Assembly: GCF_003711515.1 (NCBI RefSeq) | Contig: NW_021167087.1 | Coordinates: 659,959-723,958 of the forward strand | DNA: 64,000 nt | Source of the DNA: Sodiomyces alkalinus F11 | Lineage: Eukaryota; Ascomycota; Sordariomycetes; Glomerellales; Plectosphaerellaceae | Reading direction: 5' to 3' | Shown: one piece after another, positions 1-11,455 of the stretch | Layout: the number at the start of each line of letters is the position of its first letter | Numbering within the stretch: the stretch's first letter is position 1 | Made by a program: the position numbers and the translations under genes | The notes under the pieces: model-generated | Database searches by the model: none | What the model was told of the DNA's origin: nothing | What the model saw: the letters and a program-made list of their open reading frames with translations, nothing else

Positions 1-69
1 TGTTGTTGCTGTTGTTGCTGTTGTTGCTGTTGTTGCTGTTGTTGCTGTTGTTGCTGTTGTTGCTGTTGT
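1..69. repeat. Period-9 TGTTGTTGC repeat (coding polyQ)
   Basis: Eight consecutive near-identical 9-nt units. Read on the minus strand they are CAG CAA CAA codons of the polyQ tract in the partial gene. CAA interruptions break a pure CAG run. Confidence 0.95.
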
Positions 70-587
70 CGATGATGATGATGATGGTGATAATAATCAG
101 TTGAAGTCGATGAATCCATACTCTTCATCCGATTATCCATCCTATGGCCGTGCGTATGGTCGTGGAATCCGGCAAAATTGGTCGCAGTATTCTCGAGGCA
201 GGCGGTGGGCACCTCGGTCTCGGAAAGATCAGGCTTTTCGGAAGGGGGCACGGGCAAGGGCTTTTCGAGACTGCTCTGCAAACTCAAGCTCCGAGCATGC
301 TGAAAATGTATCGGGGGTCTCGCGTCGATGGCGGACGAGGGAGCGGAAGCACTGTTAGAGGGAGTGACACTTCTCAGGCCGAGCAAGGACGGCTTTCGTA
401 GGCTTTCTTCTCGAGAGGGGGTAAACTTTTTGATGCCCCGGTACACGCCGGAGAGGATTTCGGACGGAGACTTGGCGGTGGCGGTGGCAGTGGCAGTGGC
501 AGTGGCACGCGATGGAGACTCCTGCTCGGACTCGGAGTCGGCGTAGGCTAAAGAAGACTGGTTCGAGGTCAGTCCTGGCCCTGACAT
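1..587 (-). CDS. Unknown low-complexity protein with polyH and polyQ tracts (5' part, runs off window)
   Basis: A single frame stays open from an ATG at 587 down to base 1 (195 codons) without a stop, so the gene continues beyond the left edge. The start MSGPGLTSNQSSLAYADSES is followed by an Ala-Thr dipeptide run (near residues 29-38), a Ser/Pro-rich stretch with EILSGVYRGIKKF, then KPLPVPPSEKP, six His and a long polyQ coded by a period-9 CAG-CAA-CAA repeat. The translated part is compositionally disordered and shows no catalytic domain. Upstream on the sense strand the leader is pyrimidine-rich, as for other genes here. I do not recognise the family. The rest of the protein, and so its function, lies outside the window. 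Confidence 0.7.
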   Translation of the reverse strand, partial: MSGPGLTSNQSSLAYADSESEQESPSRATATATATATAKSPSEILSGVYRGIKKFTPSREESLRKPSLLGLRSVTPSNSASAPSSAIDARPPIHFQHARSLSLQSSLEKPLPVPPSEKPDLSETEVPTACLENTATNFAGFHDHTHGHRMDNRMKSMDSSTSTDYYHHHHHHRQQQQQQQQQQQQQQQQQQQQQQ

Positions 588-2953
588 TGTACTGAACCCT
601 AAGGATGAACAGCGTCTTGAAAAAAGGGTAGGAGGCAAGCAGTGGCCCAGATAACAGCAACGTCAGGCTGGAGGCAGAAGGAAAATACGATGGGAGGAGG
701 AGGGAAAAGCAGAGAGCGGTCGGCCAATGGCACAAACGCGTGGACGGCTCCTGCAATGGTTTGGAAGAGAGAAAAAAAACACGGGCGCAAGAAGGAAACA
801 GGGACGGAATTGCAACCTAGCTGGGATGAGTGACAGGTGACGGGGCCAGGGCACGTCGCACCGCACGGGGCACTGCTTGGGACGGGGAAGCAAGGAGGAG
901 CGAGCCGCCGGCAGAGGCCGACCAAGAGAAGATCGGCGGGTCTGACCGGGCGACGGACGGACGCGGGGAGGAGGACGGGGGGGAAACGATTTACGAAGGA
1001 TTGAAGGGGACGAGGGACCGATGACATGGGTGTGGGGAGGGAGAGAGGAGACCTCGAGAAAATGCCACGAGGAGCCCTAGGTTCGTGAGGAGCGGGGCGA
1101 GGTTGTGGGTTGGTTGTGTCCTGGCTAGGCCAGGGTAGCTCAAAAAGCAAGCGAGCCCTTTCCTAACGCCCCCCCCCCCCTCTGGACGGACGAAAAGCAT
1201 CCTCGGCTTTCCCTCCTCCTCAATGGTCTATCCCCGTAGACATCTGCCCTCGCCTTGGGGTATTTCCTAACCGTTGAAGGGAGGGATCCGATCCTATCCT
1301 GTGGGCTTTGAGTAGAGTAAGGGGCTATGACTGGGAGTTGGGGAGATGGACTACATAAATTGGCAGGCCATCGATGTGGATTTGGGGGTGGAGGGCATCG
1401 TCAGGATGAGACACGCCGGGCCGTTGAGGACCGAGCGTACCCGCGGAGCTCACGAAAACAGGGCTGGGAGATAAGTAGGAAGAGGACGAAGAAAGGACGA
1501 GGTAAGGTATTGTATGTATATTACAGATAGGCGGAGGAGGGGAGAACGAGGTATGGCGGAATTGAAGAGTCGTATCTTACCTACCGAGAACGACGTGTAC
1601 TTGTACTTTGCATGTGATGGAATAGTGAAACAGAGGATGGCGTCGATAGTACTCAAATCTCGGACGATGGAGTCGGAATCGGGGAGGTCGTACGATTGCG
1701 CAGGGTCGAAGATGATTTCAGGAGGGCGGACGGGACGGGGGCGGGGGGGGGAGGAGGACCTGGGGCTGGCTCTGAGCTTAGGAATACCTAGTTCGATGAG
1801 ATCGGGGAGGGGCTGCAAAAATAAGAAGAGAAAGAAAGAAAGTGAGGGAAAAGGGCCGCACCACCGCACCGCGTTGGAGTCACCAGCAGCGTTGCAGTTG
1901 ACCTGGTTTCCAATTTCCCAAAAAGAAAGAAAAGAAAAGAAAAGAAAAGGCGGTGGTGGATGATCGAATGAGGCGAAACCCGTCAGTGGGAGCCTGGGGC
2001 AATGGGCAGGCTTGGAGAGATCCCCGCTGACGAGACTTCTACGGAGTACTTTATCGCGGTCAATTCTCGGGTTAGTGCCAGAGGGGTGCACGGTCAGTAC
2101 TTCGTACACTTCGTACAGACACACACAGACGCACATATGCACAGACGCACAGGTACCTTACAGTACCCACATTTTTCTACTTACTTTAGGTACCTTTTCA
2201 TTCATGCCATCCCTTAAGAGAAAAGTCCAGAGAAGCCACGGAAATTATTACTTCGCACCTTATAACTGCCAGACCAAGCAAGGTCACGTCCCTAAGATAC
2301 GTTATTTAAAATTCCGCCTTGACCACCTTTGGCGTGGAACGACGGGGTGGGAAGAATGGGAAGACACATGCAATTATCGTGGGGGGTTTTGTTGGGGTTT
2401 AAGGGTTCGATATCACAGCGATGGACCTGAATTAGCGGGGCTACATCAGTTGTTGGCTTCCAGGTTGTTAGTGACGAGTCACTTCAGGAAGCAGCAAAAT
2501 ATGCGAGGGTTTCCGGGGGCGGGATTCTCCTGTCCTCTGCGAAGTACGAAGTACATATTACCAAGGTCTCCGAGTTCTTAATAACTTCTATCCACCAAAG
2601 TTATTACGAATTCCCAATTCCCCCTCACTTCCTCTTATCCACATTCACATATCTCTCTCTCGATATTCCCTCGTGAAACATGAACAAATATATTCTGAGT
2701 GCAAGAGGGTAGGGATTGGTTCACAGGCTAGTATTATTACCATTACTGGGTGCGAAGCAGTAGGGTTCTTATACGCCAGGTAACCTGAGCATCCGTACCT
2801 GTCTGTATACCTTACGTACCTTAGGTACCTCAGGTAGGCACTGAAGGAGCTGAAATAGCGGGGTTTCTCACCACCTTTGAACATCACATAAGATGCAACG
2901 AAGAAAAGCAAAACATAAAATAAATAAAAAATACAAGAAAAAAAAAGAAGGCG
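588..2953. other. Gene-free stretch: leader and upstream region of the polyQ gene
   Basis: No convincing gene. The plus strand is purine-rich over about 640-1030, so the leader of the minus-strand gene is pyrimidine-rich. It contains a C run near 1169-1180, AAAAG repeats near 1920-1950, the word TACGGAGTAC at 2040-2049 and the word TACCTTAGGTA at 2817-2827. Open frames of 60-230 codons here have no recognisable motif. Confidence 0.5.
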
Positions 2954-3043
2954 AGTTCCGGAGGCGATTCGAACGCCTGACCTATCGCTAACTTGTCCGA
3001 AGGACGACTGCAGGCGATTGCTCTACCCCTGAGCTACCGGAAC
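2954..3043 (-). tRNA. tRNA-Cys (anticodon GCA) with an 18-nt intron
   Basis: On the minus strand the acceptor stem GTTCCGG (3043-3037) pairs exactly with CCGGAAC (2961-2955). The D arm is GCTC/GAGC, the anticodon stem ATCGC/GCGAT, and the T arm AGGCG-TTCGAAT-CGCCT. The anticodon loop reads CT-GCA-G, then an 18-nt intron (3007-2990), then A, which is the standard 37/38 intron site. The intron carries its own small hairpin, GTCC-TTC-GGAC. The discriminator base (2954 on this strand) is T, as usual for tRNA-Cys. A run of T follows on the minus strand (A-rich 2937-2946 on plus), as expected for a Pol III terminator. Confidence 0.96.
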
Positions 3044-4045
3044 CACTTGTTCCTGGTCGTGAACCACGGGGAGCTGTGCAGCGAGGAGCCTTTTTATGTT
3101 GCGAGAGGGGTAGTTATGGACAAGTGCGAAGTAGGTAATACTCCGTAGGTAATGAATTACGAATAATATCAATTACTTTGCGCTTATTAGTAACATGGAA
3201 GGGGAGGGGCTAAATGCACGGGTAAGTGTCCGTGAAGTCTTGGTCTCGGATCCAAGGTCCAGAATCCCGGAATGCTAGAATCACGAATTCACGTCGGGGA
3301 AGGGGGAACAAGTCGAACTATAATTAGACTCGGAGTCACAACACGCTTGGGAAGTTTCAACAAGAGGAGTTCCCTATCTTCTACCTTACCTAAGGTAGCT
3401 GGAAGTCCCTGGAAACAACTCTTGACCTGCAGGCCTAGGCCAGGTACCCCCTTCTCCATCGTTGTAACGAGGGAAGTGATGATTGCTCATGTTATTTTTT
3501 TATGCACCGTACGAAGTAAATACCTAGCTACGAAGCCACTTCGTGTCATTGAGTGGCGTTTGGATATGCACAGAAGTCGGTACGAGCGAAACAAGACCGC
3601 CAAGTCGAAATTCAAGGATCGAGTGCTCTCGTTTATGAATCTTTTTACTTCATTTTCATTATCTGTCTCTCCGAAACGCTCGTTTCGGACATTCGGGGGA
3701 TATCATGAGGTGCTGCTCTGTCCTAGCTAACAAAGGTTGGCGCCTATTAACACCTCGCGCGTTCATCTATCATATCATGAAGGTGTGCGTGTTTATATTC
3801 TCCATTCTCTCCCCTCTTCCTTCCTTTTCATGGCCATAGGCTTTGATATATTGAGATCACGTGGAAGGCTTGCCGTGGATCCCGATGGCCCTTTTATTCC
3901 TGCCAATTCTTGTGCCGCTTTGGTCCAGGTGGTGTTCGCTTTCGCGGCCGAAGAAGAGGTTATTTGTCGTACTCATCAGTCGTCATCATACATTGTGTTG
4001 ATCAAGCGACGAAACGCCCCCAGACACTGTGCCACCCGTGCGCAT
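3044..4045. other. Gene-free stretch between tRNA-Cys and the peroxiredoxin
   Basis: It has relatively AT-rich parts and no recognisable gene. It holds one intergenic word TACTCCGTA (3139-3147). The last part is the 3' flank of the peroxiredoxin. Confidence 0.5.
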
Positions 4046-4961
4046 CTACTGGACGGTGGCCTTCTCCTTGGGCAAAGGGGTGAAGCGCAGGTAGGGCTTG
4101 ACGATGCGGAATTCCGGGAACAGCTCCTTGGCCTGCTCGTTCTTGATGCTGGGGTGGACGATGACATCGTCGCCGGGGACCCAGTTGATGGGGGTGGTGA
4201 TCTTGTGCTTGTCGCCAGTCTGGAGCGAGTCGACAATGCGGAGGACCTCGGCCGAGTTGCGGCCGGTAGAGGCGGGGTAAGAGAGGATGGTGCGGATGGT
4301 CTTCTTGGGGTCAATGATGAAGACGGAGCGAATGGTGAAGGCGATGCCCTTCTCATCTACGTTGGTGGTGTCCTGGTAGTCGATCATGTCGTACAGGTGG
4401 GCGACCTTGCGCTCCTTGTCGGCAATGATGGGGAAGGAAACCTTGGCGCCGGTAACATCATCAATGTCCTTGATCCAGCCCTCGTGGCTGTCGACTGTGT
4501 TGGCGGAAAGACCAATCATCTTAACGCCGCGCTTGGTGAACTCGGGCTCGAGCTTGGCGAAGGCGCCCAGCTCAGTGGTGCAGACGGGGGTGTAGTCCTC
4601 AGGGTGGGAGAAGAAGACGACCCAGTTGTCGCCGATGAACTCATGGAAGTCGATGGGCCCATTGGTGGTCTCGGCCTTGAAGTTGGGGGCAATGGTGCCG
4701 AGGCGGAGGCTGCAGCCACAAACCAGTCAGCGTAAGAAAGCACAGTTTTGACGCGAAGAATAATCTCATAGTTAAATGACCGCCGATAGGGAAACCAATG
4801 CGGCCTGCTTCTAGTAGGAGAAGCGACACGGCATGTCGTGCTAAGCCTGGTGTTCCTTCCCTGGCCGGATTTGCCTGTCGTGGAATGGCACAGGGGCGAG
4901 CAAGGAAGAACAAATGGGGGAATGGAGCTGTTTCTTACGGAGCAGGGCGCTGGTCAGCCAT
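4046..4961 (-). CDS. 1-Cys peroxiredoxin (Prx6/Prx1 class)
   Basis: Two exons, 4961-4939 and 4709-4046, give 228 residues. Exon 1 is only 23 nt; the donor is GTAAGA and the acceptor GCTGCAG. The enzyme reduces hydroperoxides through a single peroxidatic cysteine. The sequence starts MADQRPAPLRLGTIAPNFKA and has the active-site segment FFSHPEDYTPVCTTELG with Cys51. No other cysteine occurs, which marks the 1-Cys type that needs an external reductant. The C-terminal half holds the family region with YPASTGRN and WVPGDDVIVHP. There is no N-terminal extension, so a cytosolic location is more likely than the mitochondrial one of yeast Prx1 (inference). The ATG is preceded by ATCATC and is the only ATG in the first exon. 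Confidence 0.94.
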
Positions 4962-6444
4962 GATGATGGTCGATTGTGTTGTGCGAAGAAAATGGGGTGT
5001 TAGAGGGTGTAGGAGGAGGACGTGAGGGCGAAAAGGAATGGTGGACAGGAAGAATGGAAGAGACGACGGGGACACGGGCGGGGGATGAGGAAGGATTGCG
5101 CAATTAAATACTTCTCCCGGACTGGGCTCGACTCTGTACGGAGCACAGGAACTACCTAAATAATGGACGCACACCTCTACCTCTCGAAGGTACCTACCTA
5201 AGGCAAGGTAGGTACGGACCGACCTCGCTCAAAATCATGGTTACGTTAGGTCTCCTATCTTATCCTTTGCCCCTCCTCTGCAAACAATGATGGAACCGGC
5301 GCGGGCGAGACCCCGTGATTAGAAATACATGAGCATAAATGGAAAGTCGAGTAGTCAATCCAGTATAAAAGCGTGCATCCGGGTTACAATCGGGCACATC
5401 TGAAGCATGGGATCATATCCAATTTGTTTGCCTCCTTCTATCTGATCTTCCTTCTGTCCCCTTTGTTCCAGTTACCGTTGTTCCCCCTCGCTTTGGCCTC
5501 ACGGATGCTCATGGCTGCTCCGCGTTGCGACTGCCTCTGACGATACGTATACTTTCTGTCATTCGGGTCGCGGCATGATTGACTGCACACATAATACTGT
5601 ACCTCTCAAGCGAGGAGTGCTTCCCTTTAAACCGCCCAATGGCATTGCATTGCAATCCTCTGCAACCTAACCTTGCCCTCGGCGTTTGCCCGTCGCGCTC
5701 GCCTGAAAGTTTTACACGTTTTCTTCGTTGTTGCCCCGCGCCCTCGACGTTGAAATCAAGCACGACCCTGGAGCTGCGGCTACCCCGCCATAGACGCCAC
5801 GTCTTGGAACCATTCCATATCAGGAAAGGCCTCAATTGCGTGCTGCGAAAGACTTATGATTGGCTGTACACTACCTGCCCCGCACATTATGTCATCTCAA
5901 AATTGCAGCACATCATCCGATGAGCGGCTGGGTACGAAGTACAATTTTTTCTTTTTTCTTCCTTTTTTTTTTTCTTTCTCGTTTTCCCCCTTATGTTGTA
6001 GACACCCTGGTCCGGTTCGCCACACCACCAAGTAGTAGTTTGCTGATGTTCCATCACGAGGGGCCCGATGATGTGATCGTGGGGGCGGCGCGGTTTTGCC
6101 TAGTTGCTGCGCGCTGGGCACTACTACCTATCACATCTCCGTGGACTGCTTGTCACCCAGGGGATCCAAGCGATCTGAGAAACCAGGCGCCTTGATGTTC
6201 CCAGTGAGACCAATATTTCGCATGCTTCCCGTCTTCCCCAACCATACGAGATCCAGTTCCTTGCGCCCCTATACCCCGTAGTTTCGCGTCATCGTCATAG
6301 GACATCCGCCGCAGGAATATATATGCTAGGTCTACGCGGATCTACTTACATCCCCGAATCCATGATTTTCTCATGAATCCAACCAGTGCCCCTGATAGCG
6401 CCTTGCATGATAGAGAAAAATCACAGTCAAGTCTACCATCGACT
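4962..6444. other. Gene-free stretch upstream of the peroxiredoxin
   Basis: Promoter of the peroxiredoxin, then the 3' flank of the acyl-CoA synthetase gene. It contains clustered GGTACC/AGGTAGG words at 5189-5215, a plus-strand TATAAAA at 5364-5370 and a T-rich tract at 5944-5980. No gene is supported. Confidence 0.5.
5364..5370 (+). promoter_or_regulatory. TATA-box-like TATAAAA with no assigned gene
   Basis: A perfect TATAAAA in plus orientation, followed by a GC-balanced stretch. No credible plus-strand coding region follows before 6445, so the site may be fortuitous or may serve an unannotated transcript. Confidence 0.25.
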
Positions 6445-8595
6445 CTAGAGCTTTATCCTTCCGCCGTTCAACTCTTGCCAGTCCTTCTTTGAGAATGGCA
6501 CGTATGTATCCCCCTTCAACCAGAACATCCGACTTGGGTCCCCATCTGGGAGGCTCACTCCTTGTTCCCGCAACCCTTGCTTCATCTGCTTGTTCGTGCT
6601 CGTCGTCTCCATAGTCCCCGGAGGCATAACTCGGAGGAATATAGGCAGCGCGTACCGCGGCAACCGCTGCTTCACGTGAGTCGCGATGCTGTGTAGTAGT
6701 GTCTCGTCCACACTGACACGGCTGCCAGCGGCCTCCTCCAGTACGATTGCCGCGCAGCCTGCCCGCCCATCATGATGAGGTACCTCGACACCGTAGACAT
6801 TGGCCTCGAAGACAGCTGGGTGGGAGTCGATGGCCTCGCTCACCTCCTGTGTCGAAACGTTCTCGCTTTTCCAGCGGAACGTGTCGCCGATGCGATCGTG
6901 GAAAAAGATCCGACCCTCGCCATCCCATCGCATCAAATCGCCCGTGCGAAACCAGGCGTCCCCTTTGCGAAAGACATCTCGCGCCACTTTCTGGAGCGTG
7001 GCTTGCGGGTTGCCGTAATAGCCCTGGAACCGCCGCTCGAGGTTTTTGGCAGGCACATGACAAATCATTTCGCCCGGCTGTCCCGGTTTGGGGGTTTTGC
7101 ATAGTCCCGTCTTGGCGTCCCGCAACGGCTCGTACGTATCGGGATCTACTTCCACGAGAGTAACATTGGCCCTCATCATGATGCCGTACAGAGACCCGTT
7201 GCGTCCGACAGCGCCTTTGGAAAAATCGTTGCGGCTGTAGTTCCAGGTCGCGAGTGGTCCCTCGGTCGAGGCATAAAATTCGGCAATGGCTTCAACGCCG
7301 AAGCGCTCCTTGAACTGATTCCACACATCGGGGCGGAGGCCATTCCCGAAGGCGACACGCACTTTGTGCTTCCGGTCAAGATTCTCCCCTGTCGAGGGGT
7401 CGATTTGCGGCGGCGCGGCTAGTAGGTAACGGCATGTTTCGCCGACATATTGGATGACAGTCGCGCCGGAGGCGCGGACCTCCGGCCAGAACGTCTTGCT
7501 AGAAAATTTGCGCCCCAGACAGATAGTGCCGCCGGCCTCCAGGACGTTTAAGAAACCGAGGAGGGAGGCGGAGCTGTGATATAATGGCATGGACTACAAT
7601 GTACGTTAGCCTGGTGCGGGGCGCATGGGGAATGTAGAAATAAGCCTACGTACGGTGTAGAAAACGTCTTGGGTACCGATCTTTAAGAACCGAGAAGAGA
7701 AAGTAGCCGCTATGATGAGTTTCCCATATGAGACGACCGCCGCCTTAGGTAAACCAGTGGTACCGGAAGTGGATATAAGAATAGCAAGGTTATGGTAAGC
7801 ACTTTCAGAACGGTCCCAGTCTGGATATCTGCGAGGCTCATTGCCGGCGATATCGGCCTGCAGCGCCGGGGTGAGAACAATGAAGCGGACATCTTCAAGG
7901 TCGCGACGAATACCATCGGTCACATTGCTGGTCCCATTTTGATCTAAGATGACCAAGGAGGCAGTTGCAGTTTTGATGCAGTGGGCAAGTGGGTTGCCCG
8001 ACAGGTTGTAGTTGAGGAAAGCAGGTTTCGCACCGATGGACCACAGACCGAACCAGACAAAGACGAAGAGGTCTGAGTTTTGGAAGTTCATGGCAACGAT
8101 GTCCTTCGGTTTGACTCCGTGTTGTTCGCGCAGCCATGTGCCGTACTTGAGGACATTCTCATAGACTTCAGCGTATGTATACGACTTGCCCTCGAAGATG
8201 ATGAAGATGCGGCTTGCAGAGGCCTTATCCCGGGCGCGGCGTTCGAGGATGTAAAAAGGGTTGAGGCGGTCGGTTCGCTCTCGCCAGTGCAGGGCCAAGG
8301 TGCCAGGGACGATACATTGGAGGAGGCGGACATCGTACCAGAGCGAGGTTCGGGCGTTTAGGTACGCAGCGCCAGCGGCTGCGGCGGGTACGGCGAGGGC
8401 CAAGGGAACTGAGGAAGCCTCCTTAGTCACGGAATCAAACAGTAGACGACAACCAGCTGACGGCTCAAGAAGAGGCCCGTTTGATATGAGAGATGAAACG
8501 TCCAGAAACGTATAGACTTGGTGAGACGGAAGGTAAGGTATATGGATGGAGGGTGACGTAGCCAGACGGGGAAGGATAACCAACGTACGAGGCAT
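6445..8595 (-). CDS. FATP/Fat1-type very-long-chain acyl-CoA synthetase / fatty acid transporter
   Basis: Proposed exons are 8595-8589, 8408-7654 and 7593-6445 (636 residues). It activates fatty acids to acyl-CoA via an acyl-AMP and in this family also supports fatty acid import. The AMP-binding signature STSGTTGLPK lies near residues 215-224. The second intron (GTACGT...TTGTAG, 60 nt) joins VFYT to SMPLYHS, a family motif. Later come EFYASTEGP, GDAWFRTGDLMRWD and the FATP motif DRIGDTFRWKSENVST. The first intron gives the 7-nt exon ATGCCTC and the start MPLPLALAVPAAAAGAAYLN, which resembles family N-termini. Without it the frame is open but adds about 60 odd residues. The C-terminus RIKL is not a canonical peroxisomal signal. 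It is divergent from PIG-S. Confidence 0.92.
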
Positions 8596-9598
8596 GGTCC
8601 AATATAACTACTCAGTAGAATTATATCCCCGAGATGACCCTCTCCGAAATGTTATGATGTTGTATGTGGCGTTGTGGGCTCGGAACAAAGTTGGGAGTGT
8701 CTGGAGGAAGCAGGTTCTTTGTTCAAAATCGCATGGTGGAATGAGCGGTTGAAGAGGATGGTAACGAGATGTTATGGAGTAAGCAGATGCTGGGAGGAGG
8801 CCTGCCATACAAGACGTGGCAGGTTATATCCGTACAATAGTACTTCCCACGTACGTCTGGCCCGGACGAGGCGCCTCGCCGTTTCGCTGCTTTGTTGTTT
8901 CGCCGGGAAATCCGGAGCAACGAAGTAAGGTAGGTAGGTAGGTAGAGTACCTTATCAGTCAACCATTCACGGGGGGGTATGTATGACATACTACCTTATA
9001 CTGTACGCGTTCCAGGTGGGTAATGAGTTCGCACAGTTCGGAGTACACTATAAAGAGCCCATAAGTCGCCCGCCCAACAGCTGGTACTTTTATGGATACC
9101 GGTGACGACAGTCAACGCAGCCACCCAATTGGAATGCTTGGAATGCCCACCAGTCATGCAATGTTCTGATCTTAAACTCCGAGCCTCGGCATCTCCTGAT
9201 GTGTTGACGCATAAGGTACTTCCTGCGACACGTTCCTCAAATGTAACTTTCGTATTCGTGTATATTTCGTATGTGTGTGAGATCCTGTGAGATCCTGCTA
9301 CAGCACACTGCCAAGCACAAATTGAGTATAAGGTAGACGGGATCAGTACTCCTACTCCTCAGATTTTCTGTCGTCAATTTCTTGGTGTTACAAATACATA
9401 CCTTACCCAGTGGTATGCTCTTATGTTCGGAGTATAAGGTACCTAGGTACCTTAGGTAGGTAGCTTCCCATTCCTTATCTGATCAATGCCAATATTATCA
9501 CCACGTGATCCCGCGTCCACTCTGTTGGTCTCCGTCTCTAACAACAAAGGGAAGCTGGCCTAGGTATCGCATACCAAGAAGTGAAGCGTCAAGCCGAC
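8596..9598. promoter_or_regulatory. Shared upstream region of the divergent FATP and PIG-S genes
   Basis: One kilobase without a gene. It carries AGGTAGGTAGGTAGG at 8929-8944 and overlapping TACCTAGGTA/TACCTTAGGTA words at 9440-9458. No TATA box is clear on either side. Confidence 0.45.
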
Positions 9599-11455
9599 AT
9601 GGCCACCGCCCCAACACCTGGCCAGGATGGCTCACAGCAAGCCCCGAGCCGGATCCAGGACACTTCTTTGGGGGCAGAAAAACTCTCGGCTGATGTCTTA
9701 TCCTCATCACCTGCTGCTGGTCCCGCCGTCAAAGGCCCCCCTCCTGAGAAGCCCTCCAATGTGCGCCGTCGCTCTCTCGTCATCCTCTCCTTTTGGGCCA
9801 TTGTGTTGTGCCTCGGCTTGCCAATATGGTGGTTAACGACAACAATATACCGGGCCCCTTTACCGTTAGATACGATGCTTCGATGGGCCGACGGCAAGGT
9901 ACGTCTTACCACCATTCGAAGGGAGCCTCCGAACCCCGCCGTTGCCGTGTCCTCTCTGATCGTTCCCTCAACCCGGAGTTCCGGTGGGGGGTAGGCGAAT
10001 TCTCCATCGATTAGTACTAACTACCCGCGTTTTCTCGAGCAGGCATGTCGTCCGGTCTTCCCCTTGCATATATCTGTCGAGGCCTCCTCTCTCCAGGAGC
10101 AGGAGGCCCAAAATCTTCTTCGCCTCACCCAACATGCTCTCGATGACCTGAATGATGTCGCCAGTCATCATCTCCGGTTACAACTCGCTCCACGAGATAA
10201 TGCCCCGACGGCTCCCGATGGCGACGCCGACCCCGACGACAAATCACCCGTCGTATTGACGGTTCGCCTAACCCCCGGCCAATCTACCCAGGCGTCGCTG
10301 CATCCTCACTCTCCAATTCTCGACATTACTTACCCCCCTACCGCCATCCCGTCACCCACGTCGTCATCATCCTCCCTCGCTTCGTATATTGCCAACGAGC
10401 TACTTTCCACCTATGCCGAGGAGCGAACTATCATCTCCTACCTTCTCTCCAAGTTTCCGGCAGCTTCCGAGCCGCGACCTAACGGGCTATCGGCCGAGGC
10501 TGCGGAATCCCTGTCCAAACGCACCACACGGTCTCTACGATATTCTCCCACATACCACCTTACGTTCTCCCTCTTTACCAGCGGCGCTGTGCCGAACACC
10601 TGGGATATCGAGAGGGCCATCCAGGACTACATGCAGCCTTTGCTAGATGTCCTTGGCCCTGTTCATAACTTCACGATGGATACTCAGATTCAGCTCTACG
10701 CGACTCCTGGCGCACAATCCGATGTGCTTAGCAAGGATGACTTGGCATCATTCATCAATGCCGCCGAATGGCCTCTATCGCCTTCAATTGGCGGAGCCCC
10801 GACCATCAACTTCCTCCTCTTCATCGGCAACCAGACCGTTGGCCTGGATTCGGCCTCGGTCCCGGACACGACTTCAGAAGCTGCGCACTCGTGGCTGATC
10901 CCAAAATGGGGAACCGTCTACCTCCAACCCCTATCCCCATCGGCCTCGCACGTAACTAGCTCCGACCTGAAGCAGCCTATGCTGACGTTTGCTGGGCACC
11001 TCCTCTCCCTTCTCGGAACCCCGGAGACCGGGTCACTCCCACTTCGGCTCTCGACGTTGGGGCGAATCCGATCCGCCGACCTCCTGCTGCGGGCATCTTC
11101 GACACTGGGCTCCCTGGCACGACTGTCCAGGGCACTGCCGTCGATTTCGATCCCGCGAAGCGTCGCGGACGGGGTAGCCAAGACGATACACCACCTGGAG
11201 CTCGCGTGTACCCACCTCGGCGACCTGGAAGGATTGGTGCACGCTCGCATCGCCGAGGCTGAAGCCGAACGGGCTTTCTTCGAAAAGAGCATGGTTGGCC
11301 AGCTCTACTTCCCCGACGAACACAAAGTCGCCGTCTACCTCCCACTTTTAGGGCCAATTGGCGTACCATTGGTGATGGGCCTCATCAACGAGATAAAGGC
11401 GTGGAGGAAGAGGAGAAGAGAGAGGGCGGCAGCGGCAGAAAAGAAAGATCTGTAG
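9599..11455 (+). CDS. GPI17: GPI transamidase complex subunit PIG-S (Gpi17 homologue)
   Basis: Exons 9599-9898 and 10043-11455 encode 570 residues. The intron has donor GTACGT, a textbook branch site GTACTAAC (near 10013-10020) and acceptor GAGCAG, joining WADGK to ACRPVFPLHISVEA. PIG-S is an ER membrane subunit of the complex that swaps C-terminal signals of precursors for GPI anchors. One membrane helix lies at residues 59-79 after a Pro-rich cytosolic tail, a long luminal domain follows, and a second hydrophobic segment (VYLPLLGPIGVPLVMGLI) lies before the basic C-terminus. This two-helix layout and the length fit the family. An in-frame GTG at 9581 is upstream, but the ATG at 9599 is the proper start. 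Confidence 0.92.

Noticed and set aside
3737..4735. 332-codon plus-strand frame over the peroxiredoxin
   Set aside because: Antisense shadow of the peroxiredoxin exon 2, which is supported by PVCTTE and a clean splice.
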